A stretch of 64,000 nt of DNA from an uncultured Gemmiger sp. (GTDB lineage Bacteria; Bacillota; Clostridia; Oscillospirales; Ruminococcaceae): positions 38,500 to 102,499 of the forward strand of contig CALXHS010000023.1 of assembly GCA_944388165.1 (NCBI GenBank), in the 5' to 3' direction. The first letter of the stretch is position 1; each line of letters opens with the position of its first letter. The notes under the pieces were generated by a model. It worked only from the letters and a program-made list of their open reading frames with translations. It had not been told where the DNA came from and did not search any database. The translations under genes were made by a program, and so were the position numbers. This document shows positions 25,976 through 34,266 of the stretch, piece by piece.

Positions 25976-27300
25976 TGAAACAGGATCATACGTTGCGCAC
26001 TTTGCGGGGGCTGATGCTGGCCATCAACCTGGCGCTGGTGCTTTACTATTCCCTGTTGCGCGGCGTCACGATGCTGCGCATCACCTACGGCTTTACTGCG
26101 CGGGATTTTCTGACCCAGGCGGGGCTGGTCCCGGCACCGCCCTGGCAGATGACGCTGCTTTCTCTGGGGCTGTTTGTGCCGCTGGCGGCGCTGATCCTGG
26201 GCAAGGCACACCTGCCGCCCGACCGCCCGGCACTGCGCGCGGCGCTGTTCGGGGCCGAGATCCTGCTGGCCACCCTGGAGACCGCCAGCCTGGATTTTTA
26301 CTACCGGGGCTTTTTCCTGATGGTGCTGGCCGACCTGGTCTACACCGTGCAGGACCGGCGGGGCCGGGCAGGCATCATTGCAGTGCTGACCGGCCTGTAC
26401 GCCCTGGCAGATTACAACATTGCGGCAACGCTGTTCCCTAGTGTACCGCTGCAGGTCTATCTTTCCTATTATACCGAGGCCATCCGCAGCTGGTTCAGCG
26501 GGGTGGAAAGTCTGCTGACCTCGCTGCATGTGCTGCTCTTTGTTGTTTTTCTGGTTCTGTTGTTCCTGGGCCAGAAGGAAGAAAACACCCGTGTGCACCA
26601 GCTCAACGAACAGCTGCAGGAAAGCTACCGCCAGCTGCAGGACTATGCCGACAAGACCGAGCATATGGCCGAACTGCGTGAGCGAAACCGTCTGGCACGG
26701 GAAATCCATGATACACTGGGTCATACACTCACCGGTATCATCATGACCACCGACGCCAGCCTGGTGCTGATGGACACCGCGCCCCAGCAGGCCAAGCAGC
26801 AGCTGCAGCTGGCCAACCAGACCGCACGGGAAGGGCTGAATGATGTACGGCGGTCCATCAACGCACTGCGGCCCGACGCTTTGGAACACCGGAAATTTGC
26901 CGAGGCGCTGGAAGACACCGTGGAAAAGTTCTGCCTGACCACCGCTGCCAAGGTGGACTATGCCCAGTACTGCGGAGAGATGGACTTTGCCCCCGATGAA
27001 GAGGAGGCCATCTACCGGGTGCTGCAGGAAAGCCTGACCAATGCGGTGCGGCACGGAAAAGCCCGCCACATTCAGGTGCGGCTGGACCGTGCCGGCGAGG
27101 AACTGGTCATCATGGTCAAGGATGACGGCGTCGGCATGGCGCCGGGGCAGCCGGAGGGCTTCGGTCTGCGGCATATGCGGGAGCGGCTGGAATTGCTGCA
27201 CGGCAGCCTGGAATACGGCAATCGCCCTGCCGGTGAGGGCCCGGGCTTTATCTTGACGGCGCGGTTGCGGCCGCGGCAAAAAGGGGAGGAATCCATATGA
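25972..27300 (+). CDS. Membrane histidine kinase, NarL/DesK-type (HisKA_3)
   Basis: This kinase of about 442 residues has several hydrophobic helices in the first 200 residues, ending at VLLFVVFLVLLFLGQ. A coiled linker follows, then the HisKA_3 dimerisation box with the phospho-His in RLAREIHDTLGHTLTG. The HATPase_c domain has the N box LQESLTNAVRHG, G1 VKDDGVGM and FGLRHMRERLELL. It pairs with the adjacent NarL-family regulator. The start overlaps the binding-protein stop and the end overlaps the regulator start, so the operon is tightly coupled. With binding proteins on both sides it likely senses an extracellular sugar indirectly. Confidence 0.93.
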   Translation: MMKQDHTLRTLRGLMLAINLALVLYYSLLRGVTMLRITYGFTARDFLTQAGLVPAPPWQMTLLSLGLFVPLAALILGKAHLPPDRPALRAALFGAEILLATLETASLDFYYRGFFLMVLADLVYTVQDRRGRAGIIAVLTGLYALADYNIAATLFPSVPLQVYLSYYTEAIRSWFSGVESLLTSLHVLLFVVFLVLLFLGQKEENTRVHQLNEQLQESYRQLQDYADKTEHMAELRERNRLAREIHDTLGHTLTGIIMTTDASLVLMDTAPQQAKQQLQLANQTAREGLNDVRRSINALRPDALEHRKFAEALEDTVEKFCLTTAAKVDYAQYCGEMDFAPDEEEAIYRVLQESLTNAVRHGKARHIQVRLDRAGEELVIMVKDDGVGMAPGQPEGFGLRHMRERLELLHGSLEYGNRPAGEGPGFILTARLRPRQKGEESI

Positions 27301-27965
27301 TCCGTGTGGTGATTGCGGACGACCAGGAACTGTTCTGCCAGAGCTTGAAGATCGTCCTGAACGTCAACCCCGACATGGAGGTGGTGGACACCGTCAGCGA
27401 CGGCGGCACCGCGGTGGAAAGCGTGGCCCGGTACCGGCCGGACGTCGTGTTGATGGATATCCGTATGCCGGTGATGGATGGCGTCGAGGCCACCCGCACC
27501 ATCAAGGAAAAATATCCCGCCACCAAGGTCATTGTGCTGACCACCTTTGTGGATGATGAGTATGTTTTCGGCGCGCTGAAAAACGGTGCCAGCGGCTACC
27601 TGCTCAAGGGTTCCGGCGTCACCGAACTGGCCGAGGCCATCCGGGTGGCCCACAGCGGCGGTGCGATGGTCAACCCCAATGTGGCCAGCAAGATGATCCA
27701 GCTGTTTTCCAGCATGGCTCACGGCGAGGCGAGCATCCCGGTAGAGGATGAGCGTGCCGCCAGCCTGACCAAAGGTGAACTGCAGGTGGTGCAGTCGGTG
27801 GGGCGCGGTCTTTCCAACAAAGAGATCGCCGCCGAACTTTGCCTGTCGGAGGGGACGGTGCGCAACATCATCAGTGTGGTGCTGGGCAAGCTGGGTCTGC
27901 GTGACCGCACACAGCTGGCCATCTGGGCTGTGGAGACCGGCGTGCGGCGCCGGGAACTGCCGTGA
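27297..27965 (+). CDS. NarL/LuxR-type response regulator
   Basis: This 222-residue regulator has a receiver domain with acidic pocket IADDQE, phospho-Asp in VVLMDIRMPVMDG, the Thr in VLTTFVDD and Lys in YLLKGSG. A LuxR helix-turn-helix (LTKGELQVVQSVGRGLSNKEIAAELCLSEGTVRNIISVVLGKLG) fills the C-terminus. It starts four bases before the kinase stop. Its likely targets are this operon or the mannose-type PTS downstream, where an inverted repeat TTGTCAC-N9-GTGACAA occurs. Confidence 0.95.
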   Translation: MIRVVIADDQELFCQSLKIVLNVNPDMEVVDTVSDGGTAVESVARYRPDVVLMDIRMPVMDGVEATRTIKEKYPATKVIVLTTFVDDEYVFGALKNGASGYLLKGSGVTELAEAIRVAHSGGAMVNPNVASKMIQLFSSMAHGEASIPVEDERAASLTKGELQVVQSVGRGLSNKEIAAELCLSEGTVRNIISVVLGKLGLRDRTQLAIWAVETGVRRRELP

Positions 27966-29266
27966 GGCGGCGTACTGCGGCCGTGCTGGGCAGCGCCGTT
28001 GTGCTGGCCGCTGCGGCTGCCTGCATGCTGTGGCCGCGGGGCGGCATCGTGCTGCACCTGGGGGTATTTGCCGGCAGTTACTGGGGCACCCCCAACGGCA
28101 GCAGCTACCAGGTGCTGGACGATGCCATTGCCCAGTTCGAAGCCGACCACCCCGGCGTGACGGTGACATATGAAAGCGGCATCCCGGTGGACGAATACAG
28201 CGAATGGCTGGCCGGTCACCTGCTGGTCGGTGAAGAACCGGATGTCTTTTTTGTCCTGCCCGAAGATTTTGGACTGTTGGCCGAGACCGGCGCCCTGGCC
28301 CCGCTGGACTCGATGCTGGACAGTGCCGACGGGCCGGAGCGTAGCCTGTACTATGATGCCTGCCTGCAGGCCGGGCAGTACGACGGCCGGCAGCTGGCCC
28401 TGCCATACGAGAGTGCGGCAACTGTGATGTTTGTCAACCGCACCCTGTTGGAAGCCTACGACATTCCCATGCCGAAAAACGACTGGACCTGGCAGGACCT
28501 GTACAACATCTGCCAGACCATTGCCGATGCGCAGCCCGACATCGCCGACCGTGACTACGGCATCTACGGCTACACCTGGCAGAACGCACTGTATGCCAAC
28601 GGCGGCATGCTGTTTTCTGCCGACGGGCGGCAGTGTAACCTGTCCGACGCACGTACCATGGCGGCCATTCAGTTTACCCAGCAACTCAACAGCCTGAATC
28701 ACGGGTACACCGTCACGGCCCAGGACTTTGACACCGGCCATGTGGCCTTCCGCCCCTTTCTGTTCAGCGAATACCGGGCCTACCAGCCCTACCCCTGGCG
28801 GGTGAAAAAGTACTCCAGCTTTGTATGGGACTGCCTGCGGATGCCCGCCGGACCGGACGGCAGCAACACCAGCGAGCTGCACACCGTGCAGGTGGGGGTG
28901 AGCGCCCGCAGCCGCCATGCCGAACTGGCCCGGGAACTGCTGTGCACCCTGTGCGCCGACACCACCACACAGAGCGCCCTGTTTTTACAATCCCAGGGCA
29001 TCTCCCCCCTGCGCTCCGTCACCGAGAACACCGACCTGCTCAACCGCATTTTTGCCGAGACCCAGGGTTCCAGTACGTTCAACAGTGCCGCCATCGGCGA
29101 GATCATGTACACAGCGGCGGCCGTGCCCCAGTTTGCGGCCCGGGAACAGGCCACCGCCATGGCGGAAACGGCTGTGAACAACGCCCTGCTCAGCAGCGCA
29201 TCGCTGGCGACCGCCCTGCCCACCGCCCAGCGGGAGATCGACCTCTATCTGCAAAACGCCGGCTGA
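27962..29266 (+). CDS. Extracellular sugar-binding protein (ABC family 1 type), orphan
   Basis: This 434-residue protein starts with a GTG overlapping the regulator stop. It has an N-terminal hydrophobic anchor (AVLGSAVVLAAAAACML). The rest is a family-1 extracellular solute-binding fold: DAIAQFEADHPGVTVTYESG, ALPYESAATVMFVNRTLLEAY, WTWQDLYNICQTIADAQ. The AAAC before ML could be a lipobox, but the preceding charge and length fit either anchor type. No permease genes follow. With the first gene it gives the kinase two candidate sugar receptors. It ends at a terminator. Confidence 0.87.
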   Translation: MRRRTAAVLGSAVVLAAAAACMLWPRGGIVLHLGVFAGSYWGTPNGSSYQVLDDAIAQFEADHPGVTVTYESGIPVDEYSEWLAGHLLVGEEPDVFFVLPEDFGLLAETGALAPLDSMLDSADGPERSLYYDACLQAGQYDGRQLALPYESAATVMFVNRTLLEAYDIPMPKNDWTWQDLYNICQTIADAQPDIADRDYGIYGYTWQNALYANGGMLFSADGRQCNLSDARTMAAIQFTQQLNSLNHGYTVTAQDFDTGHVAFRPFLFSEYRAYQPYPWRVKKYSSFVWDCLRMPAGPDGSNTSELHTVQVGVSARSRHAELARELLCTLCADTTTQSALFLQSQGISPLRSVTENTDLLNRIFAETQGSSTFNSAAIGEIMYTAAAVPQFAAREQATAMAETAVNNALLSSASLATALPTAQREIDLYLQNAG

Positions 29267-29298
29267 CGAGCTGCTTTTTTCCGTATTTTTCCAAGCCT

Positions 29299-29346
29299 CC
29301 CGGTTCCGTCTGGCATACCGCCAAAGGAACCGGGACTTCTTTTTTT
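29299..29346 (+). terminator. Terminator of the sensor operon
   Basis: CCCGGTTCC pairs with GGAACCGGG, followed after four bases by a nine-base T-run. It separates the sensor genes from the PTS operon. Confidence 0.85.
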
Positions 29347-29447
29347 GCGCTGTTTTTCAAACGATGCTGTGAAATGTGCACAAAACAAGGTGCGTTCTTC
29401 CGGTCAATTCGGCATAATCACGAGGGGATTGGCAAAAAACATGACGA

Positions 29448-29506
29448 TTGTCACCTTCAAGTCGTGACAAAATGCAGATGTGAATTCCTGCGCAATTTTC
29501 TACAAT
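29448..29506 (+). promoter_or_regulatory. PTS promoter with inverted-repeat operator
   Basis: A perfect inverted repeat TTGTCAC-N9-GTGACAA occupies 29448-29470. TACAAT (29501-29506) is a good -10; no strong -35 is visible, and the repeat lies just where an activator would sit. The adjacent NarL-type regulator is the obvious candidate to bind. Confidence 0.65.
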
Positions 29507-29559
29507 AAAGACAAGAAGCAAGCCCACCGCAGGGCGACGCAGAAGGAGAGATGATTGGT

Positions 29560-29979
29560 ATGCGGTATCTTTTGTTGGTGGCCCACGGGGAATTTGCCCC
29601 CGGCCTGCACTCCGCGCTCAACATGCTGGAAGGGGAGCGCGACGATGTGTTTGACATTCCTTTCCACGACGGCATGACCCAGGACGATTTCAAGGCGCAG
29701 ATCCGGCAGATCATTGCCCCCATCACCGCAGGGGATGAGGTGCTGGTGCTGGCGGACCTGATGGGCGGTTCGCCGCTGACCGGCCTGATGGAAGAACTGG
29801 ATGCCCACTGCGGCCTGGCCAATGTGCGGGCTTTGGGCGGCATGAACCTGCCCATGGCTGTTTCCGCCTGCGAAGCCGAGGACCTGGCTCTGGACGAGGC
29901 CGCCGCCTCGGTCCAGAGCGAAGCCGCCGAACAGATCCGTCCGTTTGCCACTGCATCCGGCGAAGACGACGACATCTGA
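29560..29979 (+). CDS. PTS mannose-family EIIA component
   Basis: This 139-residue cytoplasmic protein has the mannose-family EIIA fold with phospho-His 9 in LLLVAHGEFAPGL. It also has the conserved VLADLMGGSPL and LGGMNLPM segments. It receives phosphate from HPr and passes it to EIIB. The ATG at 29560 is chosen since AAGGAGAG is about 9 bp upstream; an ATG at 29551 directly follows that site. It is the first gene of an EIIA-EIIB-EIIC-EIID operon. The acidic tail (GEDDDI) is unusual but harmless. Confidence 0.92.
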   Translation: MRYLLLVAHGEFAPGLHSALNMLEGERDDVFDIPFHDGMTQDDFKAQIRQIIAPITAGDEVLVLADLMGGSPLTGLMEELDAHCGLANVRALGGMNLPMAVSACEAEDLALDEAAASVQSEAAEQIRPFATASGEDDDI

Positions 29980-30007
29980 TGCACCGAAAAAGAAGGAGGA
30001 ACGTACA

Positions 30008-30499
30008 ATGATCAGCTTTATCCGTATCGACGACCGCATGATCCACGGCCAGACCTGCACCCGCTGGGCGCTGGAATACCCCTGCACCGGTCTGGTGGCT
30101 GTCAACGACGCCGCGGCCAACAACTCCATCCTGTCTGCCGCGTACAAGAATGCCTGCGACAAGAAAACCTTTGTCTGGACGCTGGACGCCTGGCAGAAAA
30201 AGAAAGACAAAGTGCTGGCCAGCAAGGACCAGTATTTCCTGATCACCAAGAACTCGGTGGATATGGCCAAGGTGCTGCTGGATCAGCCCTTTGACCCGGG
30301 TATCCGCACCATCATCGTCGGCCCCTGCAACGACCGCCCCGGCGCCATCAAGCTGGGCAACAACCAGAGCGTCACGCCGGAGGAAGCCGAAGCCTTTGAG
30401 AAGCTGATGGCTGCCGGCTATGAGATCGAGTTTGCCCTCATCAAGGAAGCGGCCATCGGCAACTGGAAGAAATTCCGCGGCCAGTTTGGCTATAAATAA
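30008..30499 (+). CDS. PTS mannose/fructose/sorbose-family EIIB component
   Basis: This 163-residue EIIB carries the phospho-His 13 in IRIDDRMIHGQTCTRWA, the hallmark of the mannose family. Its later IIVGPCNDRPGAIKLGNN and SVTPEEAEAFEKLMAAG segments also fit. It passes phosphate from EIIA to the incoming sugar bound by EIIC/EIID. The start has AAGGAGGA upstream. It is separate from EIIA here, unlike the fused EIIAB (ManX) of E. coli. Confidence 0.93.
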   Translation: MISFIRIDDRMIHGQTCTRWALEYPCTGLVAVNDAAANNSILSAAYKNACDKKTFVWTLDAWQKKKDKVLASKDQYFLITKNSVDMAKVLLDQPFDPGIRTIIVGPCNDRPGAIKLGNNQSVTPEEAEAFEKLMAAGYEIEFALIKEAAIGNWKKFRGQFGYK

Positions 30500-30522
30500 T
30501 CACGCCTGAGGGAGGAGTTTTC

Positions 30523-31368
30523 ATGACAATCAATGTATTTCAAGCGGCATTGCTGGGCCTGTGCGCCTGCTTGTCGTCAATGCCGGGCATGGGCGGCACC
30601 ACGTTCGGCAACTACACCCTGGGCCGTCCGCTGGTAGCCGGCCTGGTGGTGGGCCTGATCCTAGGCAATGTGCCGATGGGCATTTTCCTGGGCGCAGCCA
30701 TCCAGCTGGTGTACATTGCCCTGGTCACCCCCGGCGGCACCGTCTCGGCGGACGTGCGCGCCATCTCTTACATCGGCATTCCTCTGGCCATGCTCTATGT
30801 CAGCGCCGCCGGGCTGGACCCCGCTACCTCCGCTGCCCAGGATATGGCTGTGACCCTGGCTTCCACTGTGGGCACGCTGGGCACCGTGCTCTTCTACGGC
30901 ACCGCCACCGTCAACCTGGTGTGGCAGCACATCGGCTGGCGCAATGTGGAAAAGGGCAACCTGAAGAGCCTGTACCTGGTGGATATGGTCTTCCCTTGGA
31001 TCTCCCACATCCTGTGCTCCTTCATCCCCACCTTCATCATCTGCTACTTCGGTTCCAACATGGTCCAGCTGATCCAGAGCTACCTGCCCATGGACGGCAT
31101 CATCATGAAGACCCTGTTCACTGTCGGTTCTCTGCTGCCGGCCGTCGGTGTTGCCATCCTGCTCAAGCAGGTGGTCACCAGCCCCAAGGACTTCCTGACC
31201 TTCTTCTTTGGCTTCACCCTTTGTGGCTGCATGGGCCTGAACCTGATCGGCTGCGCCATCGTGGCCGGCTTCTTTGCCCTGATCAAATACCAGATCAGCT
31301 GTGCGGCCATGCGTCCGGCTGTGGCCGGCGCTGCCTCCGGTGACGATGATGACGAGGAGGATATCTGA
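30523..31368 (+). CDS. PTS mannose/fructose/sorbose-family EIIC component
   Basis: This 281-residue membrane protein shows the family signature near the start (ALLGLCACLSSMPGMGGTTFGNYTLGRP). About eight hydrophobic segments follow, including IFLGAAIQLVYIALVTPGGTVSADV. It forms the sugar channel with EIID. The C-terminus ends in an acidic DDDDEEDI stretch, like the EIIA tail. GGAGGAG precedes the ATG. The next gene, EIID, starts 2 bp after its stop. Confidence 0.93.
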   Translation: MTINVFQAALLGLCACLSSMPGMGGTTFGNYTLGRPLVAGLVVGLILGNVPMGIFLGAAIQLVYIALVTPGGTVSADVRAISYIGIPLAMLYVSAAGLDPATSAAQDMAVTLASTVGTLGTVLFYGTATVNLVWQHIGWRNVEKGNLKSLYLVDMVFPWISHILCSFIPTFIICYFGSNMVQLIQSYLPMDGIIMKTLFTVGSLLPAVGVAILLKQVVTSPKDFLTFFFGFTLCGCMGLNLIGCAIVAGFFALIKYQISCAAMRPAVAGAASGDDDDEEDI

Positions 31369-31370
31369 CG

Positions 31371-32198
31371 ATGAAAAAGCTTTCCAAAAAGGCCCTGAAC
31401 AAGTCCTTCCTGAACTGGTTCTACGGCCATCTGACCTGCTTCTCTCAGGAACATATGCAGACCTTCGGCTACATGCTGGCCATGCTGCCCATCCTGCAGG
31501 ATCTGTATGAAACCAACGAAGAACAGACCGAAAAGATGCAGACCTACACGGCATTCTTCAACACCGAACCCCAGGTCGGCTCGGTGGTCGTGGGTATCAC
31601 CGCCGGTATGGAGGAAGCCCGCGCCAACGGCGAGGCGGTAGACAGCGAGACCATCAACGGCATCCGTGCCGGTCTGATGGGCCCCCTGGCCGGTATTGGC
31701 GATTCGCTGGTAGTCGGCACCGTCATCCCCATCCTGCTGGGCATCGCCCTGAGCCTTTCGGGCGGCGGTTCTCCCCTGGGTGCCATCTTCTACATCCTGG
31801 TGTGGAATATCGGTATGTTCCTCATCATGCGGCTGCTCTACTTCAAGGGCTATGAGATGGGCGGCAAGGCTGTAGAGTTCCTGGTGGGCGAAAAGGCCAA
31901 CGCCATCCGCGAAGCCATCGTCATGATCGGCACCATGGTCATCGGCGGCGTTACCGCCAGCTGGGTGTCCATCAACACTGCCTTCAAGATGGTGGGCAGC
32001 AACGGCGAGACCATCGTCGACCTGCAAAGTACGCTGGATACCGTCTATCCCCACATTCTGTCGGCGCTCTTCGTGCTGCTGTGCTGGTGGCTGATGAGCA
32101 AAAAAAAGATGAGCCCCATCGTGGTCATGCTGATCCTGGTCGTCATTGCCTTTGTGGGTGTCCTGGTCGGCTTCTTCGATCCGGGTCTGAGCTACTGA
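31371..32198 (+). CDS. PTS mannose/fructose/sorbose-family EIID component
   Basis: This 275-residue protein has the N-terminal amphipathic region (FSQEHMQTFGYMLAMLPILQDLY) and the NTEPQVGSVVVGITAGMEEARANG motif. It also has the GLMGPLAGIGDSLVVGTVIPILLGIALSL segment conserved in EIID, and C-terminal membrane helices. It completes the translocation pore with EIIC. It begins 2 bp after the EIIC stop and ends at an intrinsic terminator. Together the four proteins form a complete mannose-family permease. Amino-sugars or mannose-type hexoses are the commonest substrates, but specificity is not readable. Confidence 0.94.
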   Translation: MKKLSKKALNKSFLNWFYGHLTCFSQEHMQTFGYMLAMLPILQDLYETNEEQTEKMQTYTAFFNTEPQVGSVVVGITAGMEEARANGEAVDSETINGIRAGLMGPLAGIGDSLVVGTVIPILLGIALSLSGGGSPLGAIFYILVWNIGMFLIMRLLYFKGYEMGGKAVEFLVGEKANAIREAIVMIGTMVIGGVTASWVSINTAFKMVGSNGETIVDLQSTLDTVYPHILSALFVLLCWWLMSKKKMSPIVVMLILVVIAFVGVLVGFFDPGLSY

Positions 32199-32233
32199 TC
32201 GTTTTTCTGACCAACTGTCATCTTTCCCTCGGG

Positions 32234-32278
32234 GACGGCCGGCCCGGAATCTTCCGGCCGGCCGTCTCTTCCTTTTTG
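32234..32278 (+). terminator. Terminator after the PTS operon
   Basis: A 15-bp GC-rich stem with one bulge (GACGGCCGGCC paired with GGCCGGCCGTC) is followed by TCTTCCTTTTT. It probably lets some reading through to the two following genes, which have no clear promoter. Confidence 0.8.
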
Positions 32279-32303
32279 TCAACTGCCCAAGGAGGTCTTT
32301 GCT

Positions 32304-32588
32304 ATGCTTACACCCAAACAGGCTTTGAACGAAGCGCAGCGCCAGAAACAAGCGCTGCGGACCATCATCGGCTGGCGGCGCGTGCTGTTTGTGCTGTCTG
32401 CCTGTTTTGTGGCACTGGCCGCCTGGGGCTTTACCGCCGGGATGATGCCCGCCGGCATTGTCGGGACGGTGCTGAGTTGCCTTGGTATGGTGCTGACCCT
32501 GTTGGTTCACCTGAGCATCGTCCGCGGTGAAAAGAACGTTGAGGCGATCCTGGCCACCCTGGCGCCGGACGCCAAAGCGGAGGGATAA
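32304..32588 (+). CDS. Small two-helix membrane protein, unknown
   Basis: This 94-residue protein has two hydrophobic helices (VLFVLSACFVALAAWGFTAGM and GIVGTVLSCLGMVLTLLVHLSI) and basic ends, with both termini probably inside. I recognise no family. It starts after AAGGAGG with good spacing and is 5 bp before the HAD gene, so it is expressed. It lies between the PTS and the sugar-phosphatase, and a role in that transport unit is only inferred. Confidence 0.8.
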   Translation: MLTPKQALNEAQRQKQALRTIIGWRRVLFVLSACFVALAAWGFTAGMMPAGIVGTVLSCLGMVLTLLVHLSIVRGEKNVEAILATLAPDAKAEG

Positions 32589-32593
32589 ACAAG

Positions 32594-33415
32594 ATGGCAA
32601 GTTATTCCATTGTGTTTCTGGATGTGGACGGCACCTTGCTGGACAACCGCCAACGGGTCAGCACCGCAGCCTGTGAACTGCTGGCCCGGCTGAACAGCCG
32701 GGGGGTGCCGGTGGTGCTGGCCAGCGCCCGGCCCCCCAAAGGGCTGGAACCCATCTATGCCCAGCTGGGGTTCCGCGGGCCGGCCATCTGCTATGCGGGG
32801 GCTTTGGCCGTGCTGCCCGACCAGCATATCCTGTATGACCATGGCATTCCCGCCGCAACGGCGGCCCGGTTTGAGCAGGCCGTGCTGGAAGGTTGGCCGC
32901 GTCTGACCGTCAGTGCCTATCTGTACGATACCTGGCTGACCCCGGACCCCGGCGCCCCCGCCATCCGGCGCGAAAGCGCCATCACCGGCTGCGAAGCACT
33001 GACCAGTGCCCTGGGCAGCGCTGCACAGCGGCTGGGCGATGTACACAAGCTGCTGCTCATCGGTCCCGAGCAGGACATCACCGACCTGCAGCACCGCCTG
33101 GCCCCGCAGTTCCCCGAACTGACGGTGCTGCGCTCCAACCCGACCTATCTGGAGGTGGTGGCCCGGGGCGTATGCAAGGAACGGACGGTCGCCGCCCTGC
33201 TGGATCATTTTGGCCTGACGGCTTCCCAGGCGGTAGCCTGCGGTGACGGTGAAGTTGATGCCGGGATGCTGCGTATGGCCGGGCTGGGGGTGGCCATGGG
33301 AAATGCCGCCCCCAAGGTGCGGGCAGCGGCGGATTTTGTGACGGCCACCAACGAGGCGGACGGTGTATTTGTGGCGCTGAACCGGTTGCGGTTCGCCCCG
33401 CCGCCTGTAAAATAG
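32594..33415 (+). CDS. HAD-superfamily Cof-type phosphatase
   Basis: This 273-residue enzyme has motif I FLDVDGTLLDN (nucleophile and acid/base Asp) and motif II VLASARPP, with Ser/Ala variations. The Cof-type C2 cap follows, then a late Lys in ARGVCKERTVAALLDHFG and motif IV ACGDGEVDAGMLRMAG. Cof phosphatases dephosphorylate sugar phosphates, FMN, or similar small molecules. Position after a PTS suggests control of intracellular sugar-phosphate, inferred only. The normal family KG-A segment is CKERTVAA here. It ends at a terminator. Confidence 0.9.
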   Translation: MASYSIVFLDVDGTLLDNRQRVSTAACELLARLNSRGVPVVLASARPPKGLEPIYAQLGFRGPAICYAGALAVLPDQHILYDHGIPAATAARFEQAVLEGWPRLTVSAYLYDTWLTPDPGAPAIRRESAITGCEALTSALGSAAQRLGDVHKLLLIGPEQDITDLQHRLAPQFPELTVLRSNPTYLEVVARGVCKERTVAALLDHFGLTASQAVACGDGEVDAGMLRMAGLGVAMGNAAPKVRAAADFVTATNEADGVFVALNRLRFAPPPVK

Positions 33416-33424
33416 AGAGGTGTT

Positions 33425-33455
33425 TGCCCCGGTCGACATGACCGGGGCATTTTGT
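33425..33455 (+). terminator. Terminator after the HAD gene
   Basis: TTGCCCCGGTC pairs with GACCGGGGCA and is followed by TTTTGTT. Confidence 0.88.
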
Positions 33456-33627
33456 TATTGCGTTGGCATTGCCCCCGGCGGTTGAACGCCGGAGACTTTA
33501 TGCTAAAGCTATCATAAAAAGCTGTATTCTTGTTTGAAATTACAGCTTTTGGGGAGACTGATAGGATCCGAACTTGCGCTTTTTCGGAGAAGAAAACTGT
33601 GAAAAGATAGTGAGATGTTGTGATAAA

Positions 33628-33664
33628 GCGCCGGAATTTGTGTGGTGTACACAAATTCCGGCGC
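33628..33664. repeat. Repeat hairpin, copy 1
   Basis: GCGCCGGAATTTGTGT pairs with ACACAAATTCCGGCGC around a short loop. A closely similar hairpin lies at 63717-63753. The shared flanks (TGATA before, CTG after) show that the two are related copies, not chance stems. No T-run of note follows either. Confidence 0.8.
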
Positions 33665-33689
33665 TGTTTGTTGTGTAAAAAATTGAATA

Positions 33690-33788
33690 TCAGAAGCTGG
33701 TACCGATATCCAGGGCCGCATGGTAACCCAAGTAGACGGCGTTAGTGATAGTGCTTATTTTGCCGGCGTCGCCGATGATCCGTACAGG
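33690..33788 (-). pseudogene. C-terminal remnant of a second OYE/enoate-reductase gene
   Basis: On the minus strand this reads VRIIGDAGKIST, then NAVYLGYHAALDIGTSF and stop, in an unbroken frame. It aligns with the end of the OYE gene at 4431-4520 (VRIIGDAAKVST...NAVYWGYHAALDIGTGI). About four in five bases match. Nothing upstream on that strand continues the homology, so it is a decayed or truncated paralogue rather than a gene. Confidence 0.85.
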
Positions 33789-34266
33789 GGGGCCCGATCA
33801 GTATCATCCGGATTGCGATACGGTAAAATGCCGGTGATGGATCTGTGGGAGTATACCGAATACCTGCGGTCCTCTGTTCCAGGCCCTGATGCAGGTGGTA
33901 ATGAGATCGGGGAAGCTATTGCCAACGGAACCGGAGGTGCCGAGCACACCACCTGCCCGGCCTGCGGTTACAGCCGTTGAATCAGGCGGTTGCAGATTCC
34001 CAAAGGGGTACTGTCCTTGACAGGGGTTACGGTAGGGAAAACTCAGCGGCAGGCAAAGGCACACAGATAACGGTACCACTCCCCGCAGACAGCGAGGTCT
34101 TGCGCCCTGGTCATGTTCATCCGTTCAGCCTGCCCAGCAGCTGTCCTGCCGGGCGGGAGAGGCAGAAGGAATGAAGGTGGCTGCAGTCCTGCAGGAGCTG
34201 GGGGCCGCCGTCGGCACTCCGGTAATACCGGCAACCAGTGCGCAGTTTGGGATAAGGATACGCCTG

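Larger units (their letters stand above)
33456..34266. other. Mostly non-coding stretch with repeat and gene remnant
   Basis: Apart from the hairpin at 33628-33664 and the OYE remnant at 33690-33788, I see no supported gene. The open frames crossing it have no ribosome sites. Confidence 0.5.

Noticed and set aside
33720-33980. 86-codon frame with a CPAC motif
   Set aside because: No ribosome site; its first part is antisense to the OYE remnant.
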